A stretch of 64,000 bases of DNA, taken from contig NZ_JAUSZD010000002.1 of NCBI RefSeq assembly GCF_030817275.1, positions 3,906,001-3,970,000 on the forward strand, read 5' to 3'. The first letter of the stretch is position 1. Each line of letters begins with the position of its first letter. Positions 46,904-54,027 of this stretch are shown one piece after another. The notes below the pieces were generated by a model that was given only the letters and a program-made list of their open reading frames with translations, did not search any database and was not told the origin of the DNA. Both the position numbers and the translations under genes were made by a program. This DNA comes from Paenibacillus sp. V4I7. GTDB taxonomy: Bacteria; Bacillota; Bacilli; Paenibacillales; NBRC-103111.

Positions 46904-48097
46904 TCATTCTCCTCGTATCACAATTGGTTGTTCTTCGGCGATATTTTCTTCGACTTCAAAATGCACGTCTATATAAATTTTACCATTCTCTGTTTTTTCA
47001 TGCAAAATTTTTTCGCCGACAATTCTAGCATCTGCTCCTTCGGCTCCAAGTAATTTAGCTTTAGCCTGCTCTAAACCAGCCTTTTTAGCATTCGCCGGAT
47101 CAATAGGTTCCTCAACAATCTGAACCTCCATCACCTTTTCATGAAGCCAACCGAGGGGAAGTGAATAAGACCGCCAAACCAGCGTTTTACGCTCTGGAAT
47201 CGTTTCGAAATGTTCGAATTTCTGCTTACCATAACCACTTACTTGCACTGCTCTTGTCCCAAAAACAAGGTAGTTGCGAGTCATAACTTCACCTGAATAT
47301 ACCCTATATGTTTTTGTAAGGGGAGTTTCGATTCGGGAGGTATACCAAACGATGCCCTTTACTTTACCACTTGCAACCACCACTTGGCTATTTTGTTCAT
47401 CGCCGATGGTTCCCGAGATCAGCACGTCCCCTTTTCGCACATATGTATTCGGCTTCACCATGGGTTTGCCTTTATCTGATAAAATCTCAGTAACAAGTGC
47501 GTTTTTGGCAGCAATCAAATTACGAGGATTCAAAGGCGGTCCCTTGTCTGGAATGGTTGCTTCGACAACCTTGATCGTGATATGGGTACCGCGAATTTCG
47601 ACACCAACCCAAGCCGCATGGGGCAGCATTCCTTGAATTTCGCGCGATAAATCCTCTGTTTTCTTCAACTTAAACTTCCATTGAAACGTATGTATGCCCT
47701 GTTTGGAAGCAGCTTGCAAAATTTCCGACTCAGAGATACGATCATTCCCTTCCACACTAACTTGCCATACGAGCGAAGTCAATAAATAAAGACCTATGAT
47801 GAAAGAAGCCATTCCTGTAAAAAAAACTTTTCTACGGCCCAGTCTGCCCATAAAAAAAGGCAGCCCGTGCCTTTCCGTAACATGCACCCTGCAGCCTGTC
47901 CGTTTCAACAGCGGTCTAAGTCTGAAAAAGTCTTTGATCAGGATATAAAGTTCAAGCTTCCCCGCATCTCCAGCTTGAATATCCCATATGGAAAAACCCT
48001 TCTCCAACATGGGATTAATTAATCTTTCACAGCCTTCACCTCGTATTTGAATGCGCACATACCCTCGCAATCGAGCAATGAAAAGGGATTGTTTCAT
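46904..48097 (-). CDS. yqfD: Sporulation protein YqfD
   Basis: 397 residues. A short cytoplasmic N-terminal region, one membrane segment (VFFTGMASFIIGLYLLTSLVWQVSV, about 90-115), and a large outer domain starting VEGNDRISESEILQAA. Stage IV sporulation family in spore-forming Bacillota. Adjacent to yqfC, a sigma-E regulated pair in B. subtilis. Confidence 0.94.
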   Translation of the reverse strand: MKQSLFIARLRGYVRIQIRGEGCERLINPMLEKGFSIWDIQAGDAGKLELYILIKDFFRLRPLLKRTGCRVHVTERHGLPFFMGRLGRRKVFFTGMASFIIGLYLLTSLVWQVSVEGNDRISESEILQAASKQGIHTFQWKFKLKKTEDLSREIQGMLPHAAWVGVEIRGTHITIKVVEATIPDKGPPLNPRNLIAAKNALVTEILSDKGKPMVKPNTYVRKGDVLISGTIGDEQNSQVVVASGKVKGIVWYTSRIETPLTKTYRVYSGEVMTRNYLVFGTRAVQVSGYGKQKFEHFETIPERKTLVWRSYSLPLGWLHEKVMEVQIVEEPIDPANAKKAGLEQAKAKLLGAEGADARIVGEKILHEKTENGKIYIDVHFEVEENIAEEQPIVIRGE

Positions 48098-48131
48098 GAC
48101 TCAGCCTCCTGTTCTCAGTCCATACTCTCAT

Positions 48132-48410
48132 CTATGGTTCATATTTCACATTATCGATCAAGCCTTCAATAAACACTTCTTCTGAAAGAATAGCTCGAAT
48201 GACTAATTGCTTCCCGAACACCTCTAGCGTCCCCTTCGTTAATTCGAGCTTCAAGTTTTCACTTGAAAAATGAAGTACACCCCGATGATTCTCTACATAA
48301 AGCTGTACGTTGCCGATCATCGTAATTCGCGGCAAGTCCTGTACCACATCCTGAGGAAGATCAAGGATTTTGGCCGTGAACTGGTTCCATTTGCGGGTCA
48401 AGCGACGCAT
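48132..48410 (-). CDS. yqfC: Sporulation protein YqfC
   Basis: 92 residues. LDLPQDVVQDLPRITMIGNVQLYVENHRGV is the YqfC signature. Small beta-rich protein made with YqfD in the mother cell. The 34-bp gap to yqfD and shared orientation suggest one transcript. Confidence 0.93.
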   Translation of the reverse strand: MRRLTRKWNQFTAKILDLPQDVVQDLPRITMIGNVQLYVENHRGVLHFSSENLKLELTKGTLEVFGKQLVIRAILSEEVFIEGLIDNVKYEP

Positions 48411-48519
48411 AGCTGGGAGTACCCCCTCTAACTAGATGATCATGTATACAGAAAAAGCGCAGAGACTTTCTACCAAATTATGCGGAGAGAGCCAGTTTTA
48501 TGTGAAAAACCTGTAAAGC

Positions 48520-48557
48520 AAAGAACGCCCTCTCGATCCATCGAGAGGGCGTTCTTA
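48520..48557. terminator. Strong intrinsic terminator after the 153-aa gene
   Basis: A 16-bp perfect stem (AAGAACGCCCTCTCGA, 48521-48536, with 48541-48556) and a TCCA loop. On the minus strand it follows the stop at 48565. T tract is short and interrupted. Confidence 0.82.
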
Positions 48558-48564
48558 CATACTT

Positions 48565-49026
48565 TTATCTGCGATAAGGCTTCTTCGACCTAGGCGGGCC
48601 GAGAATTTCTGCCCACATGATACCTTGCAAGAGCTGTTCTTGGCTCGGTTGTTCAGGAAAAGGACTCGGCGTAGAGAACGCATCTGCGTAAACAGGTGAG
48701 CTTTCATTTATAATCTGTGTAGATGAGCCGAATGGAGAAGCCTTTTGATTGGATATAGTCGAAAACACTTTAGCTGCGTTAGAACGACCATACTCGTCTT
48801 GCACGCGTCCGGATTGCAGGGTCGATCCAAATCCCTTCTGGCTTGATTTCTTCGCTTCTACTGGTCGCGTAGCGCCATTGGGAGCATCACCAAAGGGCGG
48901 CATTCCCGGTCTCCCCTTCGTTTCCTGATTCGCTCGCCGGCCCTTACTTCGAATTTGATAAAAAAAGGCGAATGCAATTATAACCAGATACCAGTTCTTC
49001 AATAAAATTTCAATGAGCTGTTCCAC
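48565..49026 (-). CDS. Hypothetical membrane-anchored protein (153 aa)
   Basis: One N-terminal membrane segment (NWYLVIIAFAFFYQI, about 11-25), then a Gly/Ser/Pro/Gln-rich, probably disordered cytoplasmic region. The C-terminus LLQGIMWAEILGPPRSKKPYRR looks conserved. It occupies the position of yqfB between floA and yqfC but is not recognisably YqfB. Possibly a FloA partner, inferred from adjacency only. Confidence 0.75.
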   Translation of the reverse strand: MEQLIEILLKNWYLVIIAFAFFYQIRSKGRRANQETKGRPGMPPFGDAPNGATRPVEAKKSSQKGFGSTLQSGRVQDEYGRSNAAKVFSTISNQKASPFGSSTQIINESSPVYADAFSTPSPFPEQPSQEQLLQGIMWAEILGPPRSKKPYRR

Positions 49027-49047
49027 CTGATCACCTCTTCAAGACTA

Positions 49048-50037
49048 CTATTCTTTCTCACTCTTACCATCATTTATTTTGCCAAGCGAAGAACGCATTT
49101 GTGTATCTGCATCAATATTTTTAAGATTCATATAGTCCATAACACCTAGTTTGCCATTTCGAAGTGCTTCAGCCATCGCAAGCGGCACCTGCGACTCCGA
49201 TTCGACAACCTTCGCACGCATCTCTACAACTCTGGCTTTCATTTCTTGTTCGGCAGCAACAGCCATCGCACGTCTTTCCTCAGCTTTAGCCTGAGCGATT
49301 CGCTTATCAGCTTCTGCCTGTTCCGTTTGTAAATGAGCACCAATATTTTTACCTACATCCACATCAGCGATATCAATCGATAATATTTCAAAAGCTGTTC
49401 CGGCATCTAACCCTTTACCCAGAACCGTTCGAGAAATCAAATCCGGATTCTCTAAGACATCTTTGTGAGAGTCACTGGAACCAACTGTAGTTACAATCCC
49501 CTCACCTACACGAGCGATAATCGTTTCCTCGCCCGCACCCCCTACAAGCCGGTCAATGTTGGCTCGAACCGTAACCCTGGCAATAACCTTTACTTCAATG
49601 CCGTTCTTCGCCACTGCTGATACATTAGGTGTTTCAATGACACGTGGATTTACACTCATTTGAACGGCTAACAAGACATCCCGCCCTGCGAGATCGATAG
49701 CTGCTGCACGTTCAAACTCCAAGTGAATCTTCGCGCGGTGAGCGGCAATTAAAGCATTGACAACCCGATCAACATTACCGCCTGCAAGAAAGTGGCTTTC
49801 TAGCTGATTGACACTTAAATCAATACCCGCTTTCGTAGCCTTAATCATCGGATTGACGATCCTACTTGGGGTCACGCGGCGAAGCCTCATAGCAATTAAA
49901 GTAATAATGCTAATTCTTACACCGGAAGCAAGTGCTGAAATCCAAAGCATGACAGGCACAACGCTCAGCAATACCGAAAGTGCAATAATAATGATGGCCG
50001 CAACAATCAGCAAATATAAACCAGATTCTATATTCAT
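49048..50037 (-). CDS. floA: Flotillin-like protein FloA
   Basis: 329 residues. Membrane hairpin at about 7-35, then the SPFH-like domain ([28 protein letters not shown]) and an Ala/Glu-rich coiled coil ([21 protein letters not shown]). Organises functional membrane microdomains. Downstream of nfeD, from which it is separated by three hairpin repeats. Confidence 0.96.
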   Translation of the reverse strand: MNIESGLYLLIVAAIIIIALSVLLSVVPVMLWISALASGVRISIITLIAMRLRRVTPSRIVNPMIKATKAGIDLSVNQLESHFLAGGNVDRVVNALIAAHRAKIHLEFERAAAIDLAGRDVLLAVQMSVNPRVIETPNVSAVAKNGIEVKVIARVTVRANIDRLVGGAGEETIIARVGEGIVTTVGSSDSHKDVLENPDLISRTVLGKGLDAGTAFEILSIDIADVDVGKNIGAHLQTEQAEADKRIAQAKAEERRAMAVAAEQEMKARVVEMRAKVVESESQVPLAMAEALRNGKLGVMDYMNLKNIDADTQMRSSLGKINDGKSEKE

Positions 50038-50052
50038 TTATGTTCCTCCTAA

Positions 50053-50158
50053 TATAGGGATCTTTGAGCGTAGCTCAAAGTCTCTCCGCTTTGGGATCTT
50101 TGAGTACAGCTCAAAGTCTCTCCGCTTTGGGATCTTTGAGCGTAGCTCAAAGTCTTTA
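50053..50158 (-). repeat. Three hairpin repeats between nfeD and floA
   Basis: Units at about 50053-50090, 50093-50128 and 50130-50158, each GGGATCTTTGAG...CTCAAAGTCTCTCCGCTTT with loop variants CGTAG, TACAG and CGTAG. They lie head to tail and fill the gap: the first reaches the floA ribosome binding site and the third touches the nfeD stop codon. Confidence 0.9.
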
Positions 50159-50821
50159 TGCGTTATTGGTATCATTCTCTCGTACTACAACGCGAACTCC
50201 TTCTACTTCCACTACGACTACATTCCTTCCCGTGGGAATAAAGCTGCCATTCGTCACCACATCAACGCGCTCACCATGAATGATTGCAGTCCCGGCCGGA
50301 CGCAGAGGAGTAATCGCCTCTCCCGTCATTCCAATCAAATAGGATCGATCTGGGCTGGATGTAAATCCTTTGTTCGTCGTTAGCTGCTCCTTAAGAATAA
50401 AACGGTTCCAAATCCCGCGGTGCTTAAAGGTTTTGATCGCGAAAGAGATCGCAACGATTGCCAACAACAAGGCGATACCTAACATTATCGCTGCTTGTGT
50501 GGGATCTGAAGATGCCATCAGAACCCCGCCAAAGAGGCATATTGCGCCTAATACACCTAGAATCCCAAAACTTGGAACGACTAATTCCAGGATAAGAAGA
50601 AGTAACCCGATTCCGAAGATAGCCAAATCACCGAAACCAGCAAAACCAGCTAAATAAAACCCGAGAAAATAGAGTGCAAAACCAGCTACCCCCGCTAAAG
50701 CGAGCAATCCACTGCTGAAAAAAAGCAGCTCCAATGCAATTCCAATGATCCCAACCACTAATAGTACCGTCGCTGTAACGGGATGAGTCAGAAAGGCAGA
50801 TAAGTTTTCTACAAACATCAT
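50156..50821 (-). CDS. yqeZ: NfeD family membrane protein
   Basis: 221 residues. Membrane segments in the first 130 residues, then a C-terminal OB fold (LIGMTGEAITPLRPAGTAIIHGERVDV) typical of NfeD. The N-terminal ClpP-like protease domain of long YqeZ is missing, so this is the short form. Partner of FloA. The stop codon abuts a hairpin repeat. Confidence 0.92.
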   Translation of the reverse strand: MMFVENLSAFLTHPVTATVLLVVGIIGIALELLFFSSGLLALAGVAGFALYFLGFYLAGFAGFGDLAIFGIGLLLLILELVVPSFGILGVLGAICLFGGVLMASSDPTQAAIMLGIALLLAIVAISFAIKTFKHRGIWNRFILKEQLTTNKGFTSSPDRSYLIGMTGEAITPLRPAGTAIIHGERVDVVTNGSFIPTGRNVVVVEVEGVRVVVRENDTNNA

Positions 50822-50903
50822 CTTTCACTCCTTTCCTTGAATCTTCCTTATCACTACTATGTACGTTACAACACACAAACTGTTTCGTTTTTGGTGAAGA
50901 GAA

Positions 50904-51056
50904 TGAGAAAACCTCTATCGAGGCGATTCAGGGATGCGCGACCGCGTTTAACGAGGAGAGACTTTGGTCTACGACCAAAGATCCCTATATTAAGTTTTAT
51001 CGCCAATGAGAAAGCGGTTTTCGGGATCCGAAAACTTATACTTTCTTATTATGTGG
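50904..51056 (+). repeat. Long palindromic element with a nested hairpin repeat
   Basis: Same sequence as the MFS insert at 11844-11955, but interrupted at 50953-50994 by the short repeat (CTTTGGTC-TAC-GACCAAAG stem, flanks GGAGAGA and ATCCCTATATTAAG). Right part contains GTTTTCGG-GATC-CGAAAAC. It lies in the gap between yqeY and nfeD; the plus-strand frame through it is open but has no ribosome binding site. Confidence 0.87.
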
Positions 51057-51059
51057 TAA

Positions 51060-51092
51060 CAAAAAACCGAGAGGACTTGGGTCCACTCGGTC
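51060..51092 (-). terminator. Intrinsic terminator of rpsU-yqeY
   Basis: ACCGAGTGGAC-CCAA-GTCCTCTCGGT (one mismatch) then TTTTTTG on the minus strand. Ends the rpsU-yqeY transcript before the repeat. Confidence 0.85.
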
Positions 51093-51111
51093 TTGTCTAA
51101 CATATTTAGTA

Positions 51112-51555
51112 TTAACCTAATAATTGTTGAACTAACTGATTGATAAGTTTACCATCAGCGCGTCCTTTAACCTGAGGCATCAATGCCGTCATCACTTTGC
51201 CCATATCCGCTTTGGAAGAAGCACCAATTTGCTGGATGGTCTGCTGTACAATGGCTTTCACTTCTTCCTCAGAAAGCTGTTGCGGCATGTACTCAGCTAA
51301 AATAACAAGTTCTGCCTTCAGGCCTTCGGCAAGGTCATTTCTGCCCGCCTTTTCAAATTCTTGGAGGGAATCCTTACGCTGTTTGATTTCACGAGTTAGT
51401 ACGTCAAGCACTTCATTGTCATCTAAGGATCTTTTCAGATCAATCTCAGAATTCTTAATCGTAGATCGTACCATTCGAATTACAGAGAGTTTGAACTTGT
51501 CCTGACTCTTCATCGCTTGCTTCATATCTTCGTTCAATCGATCGCTTAAGCTCAT
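51112..51555 (-). CDS. yqeY: GatB/YqeY domain protein
   Basis: 147 residues, helical. LSVIRMVRSTIKNSEID and LAEYMPQQLSEEEV with KADMGKVMTALMPQVKGRADG are the YqeY family blocks; related to the C-terminal domain of GatB, possibly tRNA-binding. It follows rpsU by 8 bp, the conserved pairing. Confidence 0.95.
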   Translation of the reverse strand: MSLSDRLNEDMKQAMKSQDKFKLSVIRMVRSTIKNSEIDLKRSLDDNEVLDVLTREIKQRKDSLQEFEKAGRNDLAEGLKAELVILAEYMPQQLSEEEVKAIVQQTIQQIGASSKADMGKVMTALMPQVKGRADGKLINQLVQQLLG

Positions 51556-51563
51556 GTTGCCTC

Positions 51564-51737
51564 CTAGAACTTTCTCTTCCGAGCAGCCTCAGATTTAAGC
51601 TTACGCTTAACGCTAGGCTTGTCATAATGTTTACGTTTTTTAACTTCTGCAAGAATGCCATCCTTAGCGATGGAACGCTTAAAGCGACGAAGTGCAGCAT
51701 CTATAGTTTCGTTCTTACGAACTCGAGTTTCTGACAA
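51564..51737 (-). CDS. rpsU: 30S ribosomal protein S21
   Basis: 57 residues from TTG 51737 ([19 protein letters not shown]), with GGAGGG 7 nt upstream; the open frame extends 19 codons upstream but the family starts here. Basic C-terminus [20 protein letters not shown]. Own consensus promoter. Confidence 0.96.
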   Translation of the reverse strand: MSETRVRKNETIDAALRRFKRSIAKDGILAEVKKRKHYDKPSVKRKLKSEAARKRKF

Positions 51738-51792
51738 CAGTTTTCCCTCCCTCCGAACAGACCATCTAAGACAAAACGGTTCATCAAATCTC

Positions 51793-51821
51793 ATTATAGG
51801 TCATAGTAATTAGGGTGTCAA
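51793..51821 (-). promoter_or_regulatory. rpsU promoter
   Basis: Minus strand: TTGACA (51816-51821), 17-bp spacer, TATAAT (51793-51798), a perfect sigma-A consensus about 55 bp before the start codon. Confidence 0.92.
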
Positions 51822-51851
51822 TCGCAAACCTTTCGTTTCGTGAAAGGAAGC

Positions 51852-52202
51852 TTAATTGTGCACGCCTAAAGGCGATAAACGTGCCCCAGCCATCAGATGA
51901 TAATGAAGATGGTGAACAATTTGCCCCGCGTTAGCTCCAATATTCGTGATAACCCGATAACCTGATTCTTCTACCTCTAGTTCTCTAGCAATTTGCGCAG
52001 CCGCACGCTGAATTTGCCCAATCAAGTTCCAATCCTTTTCTCCCGCATCGGCTAGTGAAGCAATATGTTTCTTAGGAATGATAAGGACATGAATGGGAGA
52101 AGCTGGCTGAATATCATGGAAAGCAACAATCTGCTCGTCCTCATACACTTTCTTAGAGGGAAGTTCCCCCGTAATAATTTTACAGAAAATACAATCACTC
52201 AT
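51852..52202 (-). CDS. HIT family protein (HinT-like)
   Basis: 116 residues from ATG 52202 (MSDCIFCKIITGELPSKKVYED); the longer frame upstream is unrelated hydrophobic sequence. Histidine triad lies in IVHHLHYHLMAG, with N-terminal Cys pair CIFC. Hydrolyses adenosine phosphoramidates in characterised relatives. The ribosome binding site AGAGGGGG is 12 nt away, rather far. Confidence 0.94.
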   Translation of the reverse strand: MSDCIFCKIITGELPSKKVYEDEQIVAFHDIQPASPIHVLIIPKKHIASLADAGEKDWNLIGQIQRAAAQIARELEVEESGYRVITNIGANAGQIVHHLHYHLMAGARLSPLGVHN

Positions 52203-52303
52203 TCTTCGGCTTGTCCCCCTCTTTCGTGAAACTCCTACTTTTAATTTTATCGGAAATGAGCAAAAAAATCCAATCCAATCCACCATTAATGATGGAATAA
52301 CTG

Positions 52304-52343
52304 CAAAAAAAAAGAAACATCCCACTTACTGTAAGATGTTTCT
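52304..52343 (-). terminator. Intrinsic terminator of the Lsm-like gene
   Basis: AGAAACATC/GATGTTTCT with a 13-nt loop, then TTTTTTTT on the minus strand. Confidence 0.85.
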
Positions 52344-52364
52344 AGATTAAATGAACTTATATTA

Positions 52365-52688
52365 TTAATAATAAGGTAGAAGCGATAACGCTAATAAACT
52401 AGCTAACGGAAGTATTTGTCTGGCAAAGCGGCGCCTTGGAAAACCGTAGCCCGGAAATCCATAACCTGGAAATCCGTAGGGGTAGCCATAACCATAACCC
52501 GGATAGGAATAAGGTAAGAAAGCTCTCATTTGTTCCTGATCCATTCCACCAATCGGAACGGCTAGGTACAGATGATCATCATCCACATTTTCCACAATTC
52601 CGTCATAAACCGCACCAGTATTCATCGTGACACTCACATAACGATACATATGCCTTTTACAAATCTCATGTGCTTCCTGATGTTTCAT
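52365..52688 (-). CDS. Small protein with Lsm-like start and Tyr/Gly/Pro repeats
   Basis: 107 residues from ATG 52688 (AAGGAG 9 nt upstream; the frame runs 21 codons further). Residues about 13-48 (YVSVTMNTGAVYDGIVENVDDDHLYLAVP) look like an Sm-fold strand pattern. Then comes a Tyr/Gly/Pro/Phe repeat (PYGFPGYGFPGYGFP, about 62-85) and a basic, hydrophobic C-terminus. Similar Tyr/Gly-rich proteins occur in spore coats and surfaces; function unknown. Own terminator. Confidence 0.7.
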   Translation of the reverse strand: MKHQEAHEICKRHMYRYVSVTMNTGAVYDGIVENVDDDHLYLAVPIGGMDQEQMRAFLPYSYPGYGYGYPYGFPGYGFPGYGFPRRRFARQILPLASLLALSLLPYY

Positions 52689-52774
52689 AAGCTCACGCTC
52701 CTTTTTACCAACAGCATATTCAGCTCTAGGCAAAAGGCTACTCAAAAACAATAGTTGAACATGTGAAAATTAAT

Positions 52775-53836
52775 CTATCGGTTATGTTGGGATTTCAGAG
52801 ACTGATGAATTTTTTTCCACTTCGCTTTCTCGGCCGCTTGAAGACCTTTATCTTCTTTTCGCGCTAAATAAGCAATTTCCTTTTGCAATTTCACATAGCT
52901 TTGAAATCGTTCAACTGGCAAGGTCCCCTCATCAAGAGCCTCTTTTACCGCGCATTTGGGCTCATTCTCATGCTTACAATCCTGAAAGAAGCACCTCTCC
53001 GCAAGCTCTTCGATATCTTGAAATGACGTGCTTAATCCCTCCGAGGCATCCCATAACTGAAGCTCACGCATACCTGGCGTATCAATCAATATGCCTCCTC
53101 CAGGCAGTGTGATGAGCTCGCGGTGAGTCGTCGTATGCTTACCTTTATCATCCCCCGATCGGATATCCCCTGTTTCCAGAATATCCTTCCCATAGATGCG
53201 GTTCACCAAGGTCGATTTGCCCACACCTGACGATCCAAGGAGCGCGACTGTTTGGCCTGGAGAAATATAAGCAGCAAGCTCATCTAGTCCGCGATTTTCT
53301 GCTGAGCTAATGATATGAATGGGAACGCCAACCGCAACAGCCGCGACCTCTGCAGCCAGCGCTTCCGGATCCTCACATAAATCCGCTTTACTTAGAACAA
53401 TAACCGGATTTGCCCCGCTCTCCCAAGCTAACACCAAATAGCGCTCAATACGGCGTACATTAAAATCTAGATTAAGCGCTGTGAACAGAAACACGGTATC
53501 TACATTCGTAGCAACAATTTGTTCTTCCGTGACTTGACCCGCTACTTTACGGGAAAACTTACTTTTACGTGGCAGTACAGCATGGATCGTTGCTCGCTGT
53601 TCTTCTTCCCTTATGGAAAGTACGACCCAATCACCTACAGCGGGGTAGTCTTCGCGACGTAAAGCAATATGCCGCATTTTTCCCGACACCTCGGCTAGTG
53701 CCTCTCCAACTTCTGTCTGAACGCGATACATATGTTTATGTTCCAAGGACACCCGTCCAACTTGGTATCCCTCATTTAGGTAAGGTTCGAATGCTTTTTC
53801 AAAAAAGGAATTCCATCCTAAATCTTCATTTTTCAA
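52775..53836 (-). CDS. rsgA: Ribosome small subunit-dependent GTPase A (RsgA)
   Basis: 353 residues. OB fold (about 45-105), circularly permuted GTPase with G4-type LSKADL before G1 GSSGVGKST and G3 DTPGMREL, then a zinc site CFFQDCKHENEPKC. Late 30S maturation factor. Not beside prpC-prkC, the usual rsgA site in Bacillus, so it may be a second, YjeQ-type copy. Confidence 0.92.
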   Translation of the reverse strand: MKNEDLGWNSFFEKAFEPYLNEGYQVGRVSLEHKHMYRVQTEVGEALAEVSGKMRHIALRREDYPAVGDWVVLSIREEEQRATIHAVLPRKSKFSRKVAGQVTEEQIVATNVDTVFLFTALNLDFNVRRIERYLVLAWESGANPVIVLSKADLCEDPEALAAEVAAVAVGVPIHIISSAENRGLDELAAYISPGQTVALLGSSGVGKSTLVNRIYGKDILETGDIRSGDDKGKHTTTHRELITLPGGGILIDTPGMRELQLWDASEGLSTSFQDIEELAERCFFQDCKHENEPKCAVKEALDEGTLPVERFQSYVKLQKEIAYLARKEDKGLQAAEKAKWKKIHQSLKSQHNR

Positions 53837-53964
53837 GTGTATATTTCATCCTCTCATGTGGTTCTATTCTGAAGTATAGACCGCTGTTAACCACATCACA
53901 CGGGAAACAATTGTTTAGATTGTTTTTTCCCGCTTCAAACTTTAGACACAGGTCAATTAAAATG

Positions 53965-53993
53965 TAGACTGAAAGTCTATTTTTGCATATAAT
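53965..53993 (+). promoter_or_regulatory. Promoter and likely TetR operator
   Basis: Palindrome TAGACT-GAA-AGTCTA (53965-53979); its left arm doubles as a poor -35 (TAGACT), with a 17-bp spacer to a perfect -10 TATAAT (53988-53993). An overlapping operator explains repression by the TetR domain encoded just downstream. Confidence 0.65.
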
Positions 53994-54027
53994 AGGAGTA
54001 AATCGAAGGTTGGAATGGAGTGAGCGA

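Noticed and set aside
50837..51100. 87-residue plus-strand ORF in the yqeY-nfeD gap
   Set aside because: It has no ribosome binding site and is the translation of the repeat element itself; it matters as evidence for the in-frame insert, not as a gene.
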